This document shows positions 1 to 10,448 of a stretch of DNA of 64,000 nucleotides, piece after piece. A program made the translations under genes and the position numbers. This stretch comes from Acinetobacter pseudolwoffii (GTDB lineage: Bacteria; Pseudomonadota; Gammaproteobacteria; Pseudomonadales; Moraxellaceae), in assembly GCF_002803605.1 (NCBI RefSeq), contig NZ_PHRG01000002.1:388619-452618 (forward strand). The letters run 5' to 3'. Positions within the stretch are counted from its first letter, which is position 1. Every line of letters starts with the position of its first letter. Under the pieces are notes generated by a model that saw only the letters and a list, made by a program, of their open reading frames with translations, was not told the origin of the DNA and did no database searches.

Positions 1-1
1 T

Positions 2-1096
2 ATGCCTTCTCCGCGCTCTATCCTAATCATGAGTGCACTTTGCTTAAATATGTTATTAGTGGCTTGTGATAAAAATGAACCCGTACAGCAAGCCGAAACA
101 CCCAAATCCATTGAAGTCATTCCTCAAGACCTGATTGCAGTACAGTCCGGCAACTCAGTTCAAAAAACAGCGTTTACCGGCACGATTCGGGCTGTCAATC
201 AAAGCAGTATTCAGGCACAGGTGTCTGCCACCGCCACCAGTGTCAATGCCCAAGTCGGTCAGACCGTCTCCAAAGGTCAGGTGCTGGTACGGCTAAACAA
301 TCAGGACAATGCTGCCCGACTGGCACAGGCACGTGCCAATCTGGCCTCTACCCAAGCTCAGGCCAATCAGGCTCGAAACATGATGCAACGTAAAAAGCGT
401 CTGCTCGATCAGGGCTTTATTTCAAAAGTAGAATATGAACAGAGTCAGGTCGATTATCAGGCACAGCTGGAAAATGTACGTGCCCAGCAAGCCAATGTCG
501 ATATTGCCGAGAAAGCAGATCGTGACGGAACCATGACCAGTCCGATCAGTGGCGTGATTACCCAGCGTCAGGTGGAACCTGGCCAAACCGTGGCGATTGG
601 ACAAACCCTGTTTGAAATTGTCGATCCTAAACAGCTGGAAATTCAGGCACGCGTGCCTAGTGACCTACAATCAAACTTAAGGCTAGGCAGTCAAGTCGAA
701 TACAGCATTCAAGGCAATCCCAATCGGCTCACTGCAGTGATGAGCCGGATTTCCCCGATCGCCGATCAGGCCAGTCGCCAGATCGAATTCTTTGCTACAC
801 CGAATGAAATGATTCCTTCTTTAAGTATCGGTTCCTTTGTAGAAGGCAATATTTTGAGTTCACGCCAAATCAGTGGGCAGATTATTCCCCTAGATACGCT
901 GCAAGATATCCAGAACAAACCCTATGTCTGGGTGATTCGTCAGAATAAACTTATCAAGGTCAATGTGCAGGTACTGGAACAGCGCTATAACGACAATATT
1001 GCGGTGGTCAAAGGATTGGAAAGCACCGATCGGGTCAGCCGAATTAAATTTAGCGAAGCCGATCTACAAAAAACTGTCACACTTCGCTCGAACTAA
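2..1096 (+). CDS. RND efflux periplasmic adaptor lipoprotein
   Basis: Membrane-fusion (adaptor) subunit that links an inner-membrane RND pump to an outer-membrane channel. The 364-residue product begins with a lipoprotein signal ending in the lipobox LLVAC (Cys22). It then shows a biotinyl/lipoyl-like half, an Ala/Gln-rich coiled-coil hairpin at about residues 95-170, the second lipoyl half with GVITQRQVEPGQTVAIGQ, and a beta-barrel region. This is the usual HlyD/AcrA layout and length. It lies 24 bp upstream of the permease, so the two form an operon. No outer-membrane channel gene follows, so the pump probably uses one encoded elsewhere. The ATG sits at base 2 of the window, so its ribosome site and promoter cannot be seen and a start further upstream is not excluded. 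The substrate is unknown. Confidence 0.88.
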   Translation: MPSPRSILIMSALCLNMLLVACDKNEPVQQAETPKSIEVIPQDLIAVQSGNSVQKTAFTGTIRAVNQSSIQAQVSATATSVNAQVGQTVSKGQVLVRLNNQDNAARLAQARANLASTQAQANQARNMMQRKKRLLDQGFISKVEYEQSQVDYQAQLENVRAQQANVDIAEKADRDGTMTSPISGVITQRQVEPGQTVAIGQTLFEIVDPKQLEIQARVPSDLQSNLRLGSQVEYSIQGNPNRLTAVMSRISPIADQASRQIEFFATPNEMIPSLSIGSFVEGNILSSRQISGQIIPLDTLQDIQNKPYVWVIRQNKLIKVNVQVLEQRYNDNIAVVKGLESTDRVSRIKFSEADLQKTVTLRSN

Positions 1097-1120
1097 AGCG
1101 CCTCACACAGGATCATTGAC

Positions 1121-4100
1121 ATGTGGTTTACCCGAATTAGTGTGAAGTATCCAGTTTTCACCATCATGATGATGTTCTGTCTGATGGTATTGGGACTGGC
1201 TTCCTGGCAGCGGATGGGCGTTGAAGAATTTCCCGATGTCGATTTTCCCTTTGTGGTGGTGTATACCAACTACCCGGGCGCTTCTCCAGAAACGGTCGAG
1301 TCAGAAATAACCAAGAAACTCGAAGATCAGATCAATACCATTTCTGGTTTAAAACAGGTGATTTCACAGTCCAGTGAAGGCCTGTCGATGATCACCACTG
1401 AGTTTAATCTGGACGTACCTTCTACCACGGCCGCTCAGGATGTACGGGATAAAATTGCCTCGGTAACTGCTGAATTTCGTGATGAAATTCAGGATCCGAT
1501 TGTCGAACGTTATGATCCAACCGCCAATGCGGTCATGTCGATCGTATTTGAATCCAATAACATGGATATCAAAGCACTCAGTTCTTATCTGGATCAGCGG
1601 ATTGTACCCCAACTGCGCACCGTTGCCGGCGTGGGAACGGTGAATTTACTCGGCGATGCACAGCGCCAGATCCGGATTCAGGTAGAACCGCAAAAACTGC
1701 AAGCTTTTAGCCTTGGTGTAGACAGTGTCATCAATACCTTAAAGGCTGAAAATATTGAAGTTCCAGGCGGCACACTCAAATCTGGCAACTCGGAACTGGT
1801 GATTGAGATCAATTCCAAAGTGCTGCATCCGCTGGCCTTCGGCGATCTCATCATCGCCAATAAAAATGGCGTACCAATTTTCCTGAGACAAGTCGCAGAG
1901 ATCCAAGACAGTCAGGCAGAACTAGAATCTGCCGCCTTTTTAAATGGCAAAACCGCAGTTGCGATTGATATCCTGCGTAGCTCGGACTCTAACGTGATTG
2001 AGGTCGTCGATAGAACTTACAAAATTTTAGAAAATATCGAGACCCAGCTTCCTCAGGGGACGACCTTGCAGGTTGTGGTGGATTCTTCCAAAAGTATCCG
2101 CGGCACCATTGGCGATGTAGCCCGCACCATTATTGAAGGTGCGGTACTTGCCGTACTGATTGTTCTGCTATTCCTCGGTTCATTCCGCTCCACTGTGATT
2201 ACCGGTTTGACTTTGCCGATCGCCTTATTAGGTACTTTGACCTTCATCTGGGCCTTTGGCTTCAGTATCAACATGATGACCTTGCTGGCGCTATCCTTGA
2301 GTATTGGCCTGTTAATTGATGATGCGATTGTGGTCCGTGAGAATATTGTCCGGCATGCCGACATGGGTAAAGATCATGTGACTGCCGCACTGGATGGCAC
2401 TAAAGAAATTGGTTTAGCTGTTCTGGCCACTACCCTGACCATTGTCGCCGTATTTCTGCCGGTGGCCTTTATGGGCGGGATTATTGGTCGTTTCTTTTAT
2501 CAGTTCGGGGTTACAGTTAGTGTGGCTGTGCTGATTTCGATGTTTGTTAGTTTTACTTTAGATCCGATGCTTTCTGCACATTGGGCCGAAAAGAAAAAAG
2601 ATCCAAATAAAAGACCCGGACGGGTGAAACGTTTCTTTAGCTGGATTTCTGGCAAGCTGGACAATTTAAGCCATGTCTATGAAAAGCTGCTCAAACTGGC
2701 GCTGCGCTTCAGATTCATTACCTTAATGATTGCCGTAGCTTCATTATTTGGTGCCTTGGGATTATCGAAACTGATTGGCACCGAATTTGTACCGGTTCCT
2801 GACAAAGGCGAAATCCGCATTAAGTTTGAAACACCGGTAGATTCTTCGCTTGAATACTCACAAGCCAAACTGCAACAAGTCGATCAGATTATCCGTCAAC
2901 ACCCTGATGTTAAAGCAACTTATGGCGTAATTAATGGTGTAACTGACCGTGGTAAAAACCACGTCAGCCTGCGAGTGACCGTGACACCACGGATCGAACG
3001 CGAAAAAAGCCTGACCGAGCTCAACAATGAGTTTCGACAACGCCTGCAATCGGTTGCCGGGATCAGTATTACCTCGGTTGCATCTGCCGATGAAACCGTT
3101 TCGGGTGGTCAAAAGCCAATTATGATCTCGATCAAGGGCCCCGACCTGGATGAACTGCAAAAAATTTCCGATCGTTTTATGACAGAGATTGCCAAGATTG
3201 ACGGTATTGTCGATTTGGAAACCTCACTGAAAGAACCCAAGCCGACACTCGGCGTGCAGATCAATCGTGTCTTGGCCAGTGATTTAGGATTATCCGTGAA
3301 TCAGATTGCCAATGTGGTTCGTCCACTGATTGCCGGTGATGATGTCACCACCTGGCAGGATGAAAAAGGCGAAACTTATGATGTGAATTTGCGCCTGACG
3401 GAAGACCAGCGCAGCTTGCCACGTGATTTACAGAACATGTATATCACTTCAAATAAAACCGATGCCAATCATCAGCCGATTCTGATTCCACTTTCGAGTG
3501 TGGCCAAGTTTGAAGAAAAACTCGGTGCTTCACAAATTAACCGCCGTGATCTGGCACGTGAAGTTCTGATAGAAGCCAATACCGCTGGTCGTCCTACAGG
3601 AGATATCGGCACGGATATCAGCCGGCTACAAGCCAATTTTGATATGCCGCCAGGTTATAGCTTTGATACCCAAGGTTCAAATGCTGATATGGCAGAATCC
3701 GCAGGCTATGCCCTGACCGCCATCACCCTGTCGATTGTGTTTATCTACATTGTGCTGGGTTCACAGTTTAATAGCTTTATCCATCCTGCGGCGATTATGG
3801 CCTCCTTGCCATTATCCTTGATTGGTGTGTTCCTGGCGCTGTTCCTGTTTAATTCCACCATGAACCTGTTTTCGATTATCGGGATTATCATGCTGATGGG
3901 ACTGGTGACCAAGAATGCGATTCTGCTGATCGACTTTATTAAAAAAGCCATGGATCGCGGTGAAGAGCGTTATGATGCGATTATTGCCGCGGGGAAAACC
4001 CGACTGCGTCCCATTTTAATGACCACCAGCGCCATGGTCATGGGTATGGTGCCCTTATCCTTAGGGCTGGGTGAAGGCGGTGAACAAAGTGCGCCGATGG

Positions 4101-4228
4101 CCCATGCCGTGATTGGCGGGGTGATCACCTCAACCCTGCTCACTTTGGTGGTTGTCCCCGTGATCTTTACCTACCTGGATGACTTTAAGAATTTTATGCT
4201 GCGTCAGATGCGTAAAATCATGGCATAA
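1121..4228 (+). CDS. RND efflux transporter permease, AcrB/HAE1 type
   Basis: Proton-driven inner-membrane pump of the resistance-nodulation-division superfamily. The 1035 residues match the family length. There is an N-terminal membrane helix, then a periplasmic porter domain (about 40-330), a block of helices including [15 protein letters not shown] with the paired acidic residues of RND proton relay helices, a second periplasmic domain (about 560-860), and a closing helix block with [13 protein letters not shown]. The protein appears full length and intact. It is paired with the adaptor just upstream and followed by its own hairpin terminator. Sequence alone does not settle the substrate (drug, solvent or detergent). 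The metal-specific residues of CusA-type pumps were not recognised, so a drug/organic efflux role is inferred. Confidence 0.92.
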   Translation: MWFTRISVKYPVFTIMMMFCLMVLGLASWQRMGVEEFPDVDFPFVVVYTNYPGASPETVESEITKKLEDQINTISGLKQVISQSSEGLSMITTEFNLDVPSTTAAQDVRDKIASVTAEFRDEIQDPIVERYDPTANAVMSIVFESNNMDIKALSSYLDQRIVPQLRTVAGVGTVNLLGDAQRQIRIQVEPQKLQAFSLGVDSVINTLKAENIEVPGGTLKSGNSELVIEINSKVLHPLAFGDLIIANKNGVPIFLRQVAEIQDSQAELESAAFLNGKTAVAIDILRSSDSNVIEVVDRTYKILENIETQLPQGTTLQVVVDSSKSIRGTIGDVARTIIEGAVLAVLIVLLFLGSFRSTVITGLTLPIALLGTLTFIWAFGFSINMMTLLALSLSIGLLIDDAIVVRENIVRHADMGKDHVTAALDGTKEIGLAVLATTLTIVAVFLPVAFMGGIIGRFFYQFGVTVSVAVLISMFVSFTLDPMLSAHWAEKKKDPNKRPGRVKRFFSWISGKLDNLSHVYEKLLKLALRFRFITLMIAVASLFGALGLSKLIGTEFVPVPDKGEIRIKFETPVDSSLEYSQAKLQQVDQIIRQHPDVKATYGVINGVTDRGKNHVSLRVTVTPRIEREKSLTELNNEFRQRLQSVAGISITSVASADETVSGGQKPIMISIKGPDLDELQKISDRFMTEIAKIDGIVDLETSLKEPKPTLGVQINRVLASDLGLSVNQIANVVRPLIAGDDVTTWQDEKGETYDVNLRLTEDQRSLPRDLQNMYITSNKTDANHQPILIPLSSVAKFEEKLGASQINRRDLAREVLIEANTAGRPTGDIGTDISRLQANFDMPPGYSFDTQGSNADMAESAGYALTAITLSIVFIYIVLGSQFNSFIHPAAIMASLPLSLIGVFLALFLFNSTMNLFSIIGIIMLMGLVTKNAILLIDFIKKAMDRGEERYDAIIAAGKTRLRPILMTTSAMVMGMVPLSLGLGEGGEQSAPMAHAVIGGVITSTLLTLVVVPVIFTYLDDFKNFMLRQMRKIMA

Positions 4229-4241
4229 TTTAATGCAACAC

Positions 4242-4279
4242 AATGAGGTGACATTCCCAAATGCTCATCTCATTTTTTA
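4242..4279 (+). terminator. Rho-independent terminator of RND operon
   Basis: The 10-bp arms aatgaggtga (4242-4251) and tcatctcatt (4265-4274) pair with one G-U, followed by a T run. It sits between the permease stop and proS. Confidence 0.7.
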
Positions 4280-4324
4280 TTGTATAATCTCTGCTTTAAC
4301 GCTTAATTTTTTAGGACAGTTTCC

Positions 4325-6040
4325 ATGCGCGCGAGTCGCTTTTTATTTGCAACGTTAAGAGAAACCCCGAACGATGCTGAGGTTATTTCTCATCAGTTGA
4401 TGCTTCGTGCCGGTATGATTCGTAAGTTGGCTTCAGGTCTGTACACCTGGCTGCCGATGGGCGTTCGCGTATTAAATAAAGTTGAAGCGATCGTTCGCGA
4501 AGAAATGGACAAGGTCGGTTCACTTCAGGTCTATATGCCGGTGACTCAACCTGCGTCTTTATGGGAAGAATCAGGTCGTTATGTACAATACGGTCCTGAA
4601 CTGTTACGTTTCAATGACCGCCACGGTAACCCGTTTGTACTGGGTCCAACCCATGAAGAAGTCATCACTGATTTAGCACGCAATGAACTAAAAAGTTATA
4701 AGCAGCTCCCTGCCAACTTCTATCAGGTGCAAACCAAATTCCGTGACGAAATTCGTCCGCGTTTTGGGGTAATGCGTTCACGTGAATTCATCATGAAAGA
4801 TGCCTACTCTTTCCATGCCAATCAGGAATCATTGCAACAAACCTACGACGACATGTATGCAGCCTACTGCAAAATCTTTACTCGTCTTGGTTTAGATTTC
4901 CGTCCGGTTCAAGCAGATACCGGTTCGATTGGTGGTTCAGGTTCACACGAATTCCATGTACTGGCTTCAAGCGGTGAAGATGATATCGCATTTTCGACCG
5001 AATCAGACTACGCCGCCAATATTGAAATGGCTGAAGCCGTTCTGGTCGGCGAACGTGCGGCACCAACTCAAGAACTTAAACTGGTTGATACGCCAAATCA
5101 AAAAACCATTGCGGATGTATCTGCCTTCTTGGGCACGGATCCAGCTCACTCAGTAAAAGCATTGCTTGTTCAAGGCATTGCAAAAGAGGATGGTTCTGTT
5201 CCTGTGGTTGCTTTATTCCTTCGTGGCGATCACGAACTGAATGAAATTAAAGCCGAGAAGCATGCACAAATTGCAGCTCCACTCACTTTTGCAACCGAAG
5301 AGCAAATCGCAGCACTTGGCTTGACAGCTGGTTTTGTAGGCCCACAAGGTCTGGTTGAAAAAGGTGTCACCGTCATTATTGACCGTGCAGCATCAGTATT
5401 GTCTGACTTTGTTGCAGGTGCTAATACAGCTGACAAGCATGCAACCGGCGTAAACTGGGAACGTGATGCACAGTTCACTGAAGTTTATGACTTGCGTAAT
5501 GTAGTTGAAGGTGACCCTTCTCCAGATGGCAAAGGCACACTGCAAATCAAACGTGGTATCGAAGTGGGTCATATCTTCCAGTTGGGTCAGAAATACTCTG
5601 AAGCATTGGGCTGTAAAGTCTTGGGTGAAGATGGCAAACCATTCACTGTGACCATGGGTTGTTATGGTATTGGGGTAACACGTGTGGTTGCGTCTGCCAT
5701 TGAACAAAACTTTGACGAGAAAGGCATTATTTGGCCAACTGCCATTGCCCCGTTTGAAGTGGCCATTGTACCGATGAATGCACATAAATCACCACGCACA
5801 GTAGAAGCAGCTGAAGCGCTTTATGCTGAACTCACTGCTGCGGGTTATGACGTAATTCTAGATGATCGTAACGAACGTCCAGGCGTTAAATTTTCTGACC
5901 TTGAGTTGACCGGTATTCCACACCGTATTGTGATTGGTGAAAAAGGCTTGGATGCAGGTACTTTTGAATATAAAGGCCGCCGTGACGCTGAATCAGTAAA
6001 TATCTCGAAAGAAGAATTATTGGCGAAGATTGCTAATTAA
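4325..6040 (+). CDS. proS: Prolyl-tRNA synthetase
   Basis: Charges tRNA-Pro in the cytoplasm. The 571 residues match the bacterial-type enzyme. Class II motif 2 region is visible as [19 protein letters not shown] (about residues 147-165). An inserted editing (INS/YbaK-like) domain spans about 230-400, motif 3 context is [11 protein letters not shown] (about 441-452), and the C-terminal anticodon-binding domain contains [19 protein letters not shown]. Its own promoter must lie in the 45 bp after the upstream terminator or within it. It ends at a strong bidirectional terminator shared with the convergent secreted-protein operon. No anomalies were seen. Confidence 0.97.
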   Translation: MRASRFLFATLRETPNDAEVISHQLMLRAGMIRKLASGLYTWLPMGVRVLNKVEAIVREEMDKVGSLQVYMPVTQPASLWEESGRYVQYGPELLRFNDRHGNPFVLGPTHEEVITDLARNELKSYKQLPANFYQVQTKFRDEIRPRFGVMRSREFIMKDAYSFHANQESLQQTYDDMYAAYCKIFTRLGLDFRPVQADTGSIGGSGSHEFHVLASSGEDDIAFSTESDYAANIEMAEAVLVGERAAPTQELKLVDTPNQKTIADVSAFLGTDPAHSVKALLVQGIAKEDGSVPVVALFLRGDHELNEIKAEKHAQIAAPLTFATEEQIAALGLTAGFVGPQGLVEKGVTVIIDRAASVLSDFVAGANTADKHATGVNWERDAQFTEVYDLRNVVEGDPSPDGKGTLQIKRGIEVGHIFQLGQKYSEALGCKVLGEDGKPFTVTMGCYGIGVTRVVASAIEQNFDEKGIIWPTAIAPFEVAIVPMNAHKSPRTVEAAEALYAELTAAGYDVILDDRNERPGVKFSDLELTGIPHRIVIGEKGLDAGTFEYKGRRDAESVNISKEELLAKIAN

Positions 6041-6054
6041 TTTCGCTCTCTTAT

Positions 6055-6084
6055 AAAAAATCCCGCGTAATGCGGGATTTTTTA
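6055..6084. terminator. Bidirectional terminator between proS and the secreted-protein operon
   Basis: The stem tcccgc/gcgggat is flanked by an A run on the left and a T run on the right. It can stop proS on the plus strand and the four-gene operon on the minus strand. Confidence 0.85.
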
Positions 6085-6093
6085 TAATTAAAT

Positions 6094-7377
6094 TTAGCAG
6101 AATTTATGCCCACCAAAGCAGTTCGGTTTAAAATTCTGGCCTTGTAAAGTTAAATTAGTGAGAGGGAAATCAAGTAGCGCAGGATTTTTAATTTCCTTTA
6201 CATCAAGCGCACTTCCTAGCACACAACCAAAAACCAGACTTCCACAATCTCGCACATTAGTGGTTAAATCATGGTTAATTCCTGCAATGGTTTGCTTTAA
6301 AACAGCATCTGAAATTGGCACACTATATGAAGGTGAAATACTTCCTAAATCCACTTCATCTTCCATTGCCATCCACCACCCTTGTTTTGCCGCAACTGCT
6401 GCACCAGGCCATAAGATGCTTTGGGATTGCAAGGAGAGTGAAGCTGGATTATTTAAATATAAAGCATGAATAAGTCCGAGATTTTGTTTAACGGTAATGT
6501 CTGTCTGTAGCCCGGTTAAGTAGCCTGTAATATCTTTATCTAATTTTAATGCTCCATCCAATAATTCTGCTTTTAATGGTCCTTTAAAATCAATACGACC
6601 TACTGTCCCTGTCCCTTTTAGTACAACTTCTTTCATTCGTGTTCCTGACACTATCGTAGCAGGAATAGTAAAAGGTGCTGTTGTAGAATTTAACTGGAAA
6701 GCATAATTGCTAGATGTGTAATGTAAATCCAGAGGTAATGGTTGACCTAACAAAGTGCCTTTTACCGTGCCCTCAATATTCATTCCAGTTGCAGCATAAT
6801 CCATGACACGAGGAGCGGTTGTTGCAACTCCTGATGAAGATTTTGTTTTCATATAACCACTGAAACTGTTAATACCATTTGGTGTAGCACTATTTTCTGT
6901 CCCCATTGTCAATAGACCTGAAATCTTTTCCGCACTTAAACGGAAACCTAAAACTTCACGTGTAGATGCCTGATTTGGATTTTTTATGGCAAACTGTACA
7001 AATGGATTAGTAATCAGAGCTGAAGTCGCGGCACGATCCGCACCATTTGTAGGATTACCACTTAAGGCTATATGATCAATATCAATATCACAGCCGGTTG
7101 CACCATTAACACCACCACACCCGAGCTGTAGCTTTTTTATATTGGCATTAATTTCCATCTCGGCTTCCAAGCCTAATTTATAAAATGAGATATTACTCTG
7201 GTCATAAGTAGCTCCTAGATTATCCATCTGGTTAAATCCAGACTGAACCTCCATTGACAATAAAGCCTGCCCATTGACTTCTGAGAGCTCTTGGTCTTCC
7301 AATGAAGTTAATGCAGATACCTGACCACTTAGGCCCATCATAGCTACCACTAGACTCTTTAATATTATTTTTTTCAT
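6094..7377 (-). CDS. Secreted FilA/DUF6160-like protein, last gene of the operon
   Basis: Function unknown. The best start is MKKIILKSL at 7377, because an AGGATGAG ribosome site lies 8 bases before it; an ATG three codons upstream has no spacing for one. This gives 427 residues. A Sec signal peptide ends in QVSA and is followed directly by LTSLEDQELSEVNGQ, the motif shared by all four proteins of this operon. The rest is beta-rich, with many N, G, T and S residues and few charges. It includes a possible disulphide region (LGCGGVNGATGCDIDIDH) and ends in CFGGHKFC. I judge it a periplasmic or surface beta-structured protein. It starts 17 bases after the 761-residue gene ends. The family resembles proteins annotated FilA-like or DUF6160 in Acinetobacter; that link is from memory and not certain. 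Confidence 0.75.
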   Translation of the reverse strand: MKKIILKSLVVAMMGLSGQVSALTSLEDQELSEVNGQALLSMEVQSGFNQMDNLGATYDQSNISFYKLGLEAEMEINANIKKLQLGCGGVNGATGCDIDIDHIALSGNPTNGADRAATSALITNPFVQFAIKNPNQASTREVLGFRLSAEKISGLLTMGTENSATPNGINSFSGYMKTKSSSGVATTAPRVMDYAATGMNIEGTVKGTLLGQPLPLDLHYTSSNYAFQLNSTTAPFTIPATIVSGTRMKEVVLKGTGTVGRIDFKGPLKAELLDGALKLDKDITGYLTGLQTDITVKQNLGLIHALYLNNPASLSLQSQSILWPGAAVAAKQGWWMAMEDEVDLGSISPSYSVPISDAVLKQTIAGINHDLTTNVRDCGSLVFGCVLGSALDVKEIKNPALLDFPLTNLTLQGQNFKPNCFGGHKFC

Positions 7378-7394
7378 TTTTCTCATCCTGATTT

Positions 7395-9680
7395 TTAGCG
7401 TGGTGTGATTCCCATCGTGCTACGAATAGTTCCACCAGTCAGTGCAATACTTGCCATGTTTTGCATATTGCCATTGGTCGCCATGGCAAAATTGGTTTTA
7501 AATGGTGTTGCAATATTATTTTCATAATTGAGTTTGACCTGATTATCCAAAGTCACTGTATCTGCACTGACACGAACTTTTGCTTTGACACCCAAATGAC
7601 CTTCCATCCGGTTAAAGTTAATTGAAGAAGTTTTTAATACCCCGGCTGAATCAATATCTTCATTGGCAATACTAAAATAGCTGCCCAGATTATCTTTATT
7701 TGCAGTTTCTTCTGCGGTAAGGGGTCTAAACTTAAAATTTGCATCAAATGACAGGAAGTTGGTATCTGGTGAATCGCTGGTCGGATCCACTCCTGGAATG
7801 ATGAGGAGCTCGCCGTTTCCATCAAGTTTAAAAGCAATATTCGTCAGGACATCATCACGTTTAGAAAAATTATCGTGAGGCACATAGCCTCCGCATTTAC
7901 TGACTGATGCAGTGCTACAGTTATATTTAGATCCTGGTAATTGCCCCATTGCGAGCTCTGCTTTTGCTGCAATCAGTAATTTATCGGCACGAATATAAAT
8001 CCCTTCATCTTCATAGCCAATAATACCTTCCGACTTGATCAAAGCATCGATATTCCTAAAACCAGCATAATAGTTAACTGCCTCACCATGATCGCCATTT
8101 TTACCATCAATCAATATAATCGAGGTTGTGCTTGGTAAACCGGTTTTCTTGTCAATTCCATAGCCTTCTGTAGATGCCATAATGTTATAAGCAATTGCTT
8201 GCTTATTGTCTGTTCCATAAGTCGTTCCAGACAACGCAACATTGGCATTTAAATTATAAATAGGAATACCGATTCCCCAAGAACCACCATCTCCACCAAT
8301 TTCCGCCAAAGAGTTATCTGATATGAAACGTGCCTTAGCAGCAATAGACTGAAAATCCATTCCACGTACGGCGATATAAGCAAAATCTTCTCCATTCGTG
8401 GTGGTACTGAGTGTCTGTTTAAGCACAGTGCTACTACTACCTAAAGTCTTTTGCATATTTTCATTAATTATGAAATCGAGACTTTTTGCAGTAATGGTAT
8501 TTATATATATATTTCCAAAGTCGATATAAGCATTTTTACCGTGTAAGGAGCCAGCAGCATTACGTGTAGTCAAGGGTCTGAGCTTGGAAAATTGCACAGC
8601 ATGGCTTCCCTTACCGGTATGACCAATCTCAAGTGTTGTAGGTGCCCTAGTTGCTGGAAGCCCAGTACTATTAGCACCTGTAAAATCTGCAGACAAGCCC
8701 AGATTCAACCCACCTTCTCCGACCAGGCCACTGTAACCTGTTGCAGTTTTGTCCTGACGTTCTAGTACACCATTCACCTTGTTACTAACATCAAAAGTAC
8801 CTATCTGGGTTTGATCGGCACTCATCGATAATCTTGCATTAGTGACTGCACCCGAAGCCCCTAAACGCATAATATTTTTGCGTTCGTTATTTGGCGTGTT
8901 ATAACGCAAATCAATATTAACCCCTGGATTGGTCGGATTAACCCGGCCAGCTGCGATATCGGTAATATCTTCAGCACGCTTTAGATCCACATAGTGATCT
9001 TGACTGCCATTTCGTGTGGTCAGTACCACGCCTTCATCCGGGTCAATGTACATATATCCTTGACCCGCGAAGTTAAAGTTAAAGTCATTTAAAATCAAAC
9101 TATTTTCACCTAACTTATGACTAATCGTGGCATTTTTAAGCTGAAAATCGATACTGGCAATTGAATCTTTATTAAATAGACCTGCACTAGTTTGTAATAG
9201 CACACTAAGCGGTGTAGAGGTACTAATCCCTAATGCCCCCAAACTTTGATTTGATTGAGTACCCGCAGTCCGAATACTATTCGCAGATTGACTACATGGA
9301 TTGGTCGTACAGGCGATCTTTACCAACTTTAAATCTGCAGTGGCTTGAAATGGTGAAACACTTGCAGCAAGCCGAAGTCCTGCCCCTTGTGAAGTCGCTC
9401 CTACATCTATTTCAAGTTGACTAATGATTGGTTTATTATCTTTGCCAATAATCTCAACATTATGTAGACCTAAACCCATTTTAGTGTTGGCAGTTGGATT
9501 TGGATCATACCAATTGGCTTGAGCAATATTGGCTTTAGAGATTTCATGAGTAATCACCATACCATCTTGTCCAGTAACTTTACTCAATTCTTGCTCTTCA
9601 ATAGTTTCAAGTGCATAACCTTGTTGTATAAGACACATGCATACCGTTAGCAATTTCAACTTTATTGTTGTTTTTTTCAT
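7395..9680 (-). CDS. Large secreted FilA/DUF6160-like protein, third gene of the operon
   Basis: Function unknown, 761 residues. The signal peptide MKKTTIKLKLLTVCMCLIQQ, ending GYA, is followed by LETIEEQELSKVTGQDGM, the clearest copy of the operon's shared motif. The body is rich in Asn, Gly, Thr, Ala and alternating hydrophobic residues, as in beta-solenoid or filament-like surface proteins. There are no membrane helices after the signal. A Cys pair sits in CTTNPCS and another in YNCSTASVSKCGG. It is preceded by an AAGGAT ribosome site and lies 33 bp after the 240-residue gene and 17 bp before the last one, so it is co-transcribed. Candidate roles are a surface filament subunit or an outer-membrane-associated structural protein. 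Confidence 0.78.
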   Translation of the reverse strand: MKKTTIKLKLLTVCMCLIQQGYALETIEEQELSKVTGQDGMVITHEISKANIAQANWYDPNPTANTKMGLGLHNVEIIGKDNKPIISQLEIDVGATSQGAGLRLAASVSPFQATADLKLVKIACTTNPCSQSANSIRTAGTQSNQSLGALGISTSTPLSVLLQTSAGLFNKDSIASIDFQLKNATISHKLGENSLILNDFNFNFAGQGYMYIDPDEGVVLTTRNGSQDHYVDLKRAEDITDIAAGRVNPTNPGVNIDLRYNTPNNERKNIMRLGASGAVTNARLSMSADQTQIGTFDVSNKVNGVLERQDKTATGYSGLVGEGGLNLGLSADFTGANSTGLPATRAPTTLEIGHTGKGSHAVQFSKLRPLTTRNAAGSLHGKNAYIDFGNIYINTITAKSLDFIINENMQKTLGSSSTVLKQTLSTTTNGEDFAYIAVRGMDFQSIAAKARFISDNSLAEIGGDGGSWGIGIPIYNLNANVALSGTTYGTDNKQAIAYNIMASTEGYGIDKKTGLPSTTSIILIDGKNGDHGEAVNYYAGFRNIDALIKSEGIIGYEDEGIYIRADKLLIAAKAELAMGQLPGSKYNCSTASVSKCGGYVPHDNFSKRDDVLTNIAFKLDGNGELLIIPGVDPTSDSPDTNFLSFDANFKFRPLTAEETANKDNLGSYFSIANEDIDSAGVLKTSSINFNRMEGHLGVKAKVRVSADTVTLDNQVKLNYENNIATPFKTNFAMATNGNMQNMASIALTGGTIRSTMGITPR

Positions 9681-9713
9681 TTTTATATCCTTATGCTGTA
9701 CTTGACGTTGTTA

Positions 9714-10436
9714 CTAACAACGACTTTGTGCCCCACCTGTACAGTTATAACCAAATATTTTCAAATTGCCTGACATATGCAGATTTCCATGAACGTTCAA
9801 CCCCATAAATCCTTTTTCAGCACCTTGATCAAACGAAGGAACATCTTGGGGCGCGGTTGTATAAGTTCCGTCGGCATTATAGGTACGCCCTGTATACGTA
9901 CTATAAACACCAGTATTGGCATAACCTTCTAAGGCTCCAGCACCTGTGCCCGTTTCAATCGAAACCGTATTAAAACCCAAATTCCGGATCTTTAAAGGCT
10001 GGTTATCATAAAAGGTAATTTGCATCGCCGTCTGTGGTTCATTACGGTGATTAATAATGGTTGTACCATCAATTGAAAACTTATCAATCTGAATCGTGCC
10101 TTGAATGCCTTTAAACACTAACCACTTTTTATTTCCATTGGCATCGACATGGTTATTCGGTGCTATTGCTAAGCGGCAAAATTGTTTTGTTGCCCCACAA
10201 GTTGCCGGATCTAGAACATAAAATACTTCCAGTGGATTACCGTTCCCATCAAGCCGAGAAATTTTATCTTTACTTAAATCTGTCGCATAAACATGGTTTA
10301 AAGATAAAGTCCAGTTCAGGTCCGCTCCACCCTGCCCCACTGTATCGGTTAATTCTTGCTGATTAAGGGTTTCCAAGCCGGCAAAACTGGTCATAGAAGT
10401 GCATAATAATGCACAGAGAGTGACTAATTTGGACAT
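9714..10436 (-). CDS. Secreted FilA/DUF6160-like protein, second gene of the operon
   Basis: Function unknown, 240 residues, the smallest of the four. The signal peptide ends TSFA and is followed by GLETLNQQELTDTVGQGGAD, the shared post-signal motif. Two Cys occur in CGATKQFC and two at the C-terminus (YNCTGGAQSRC), which suggests disulphides in an oxidising compartment. The remainder is predicted beta-rich, with phrases such as GLNVHGNLHMSGNLKIFG. A good ribosome site (AAGGAAG) precedes the ATG. It lies 12 bp downstream of the first gene. Its size is near that recalled for the Acinetobacter protein FilA, but I cannot confirm identity without a search. Confidence 0.75.
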   Translation of the reverse strand: MSKLVTLCALLCTSMTSFAGLETLNQQELTDTVGQGGADLNWTLSLNHVYATDLSKDKISRLDGNGNPLEVFYVLDPATCGATKQFCRLAIAPNNHVDANGNKKWLVFKGIQGTIQIDKFSIDGTTIINHRNEPQTAMQITFYDNQPLKIRNLGFNTVSIETGTGAGALEGYANTGVYSTYTGRTYNADGTYTTAPQDVPSFDQGAEKGFMGLNVHGNLHMSGNLKIFGYNCTGGAQSRC

Positions 10437-10448
10437 TTTAATACTTCC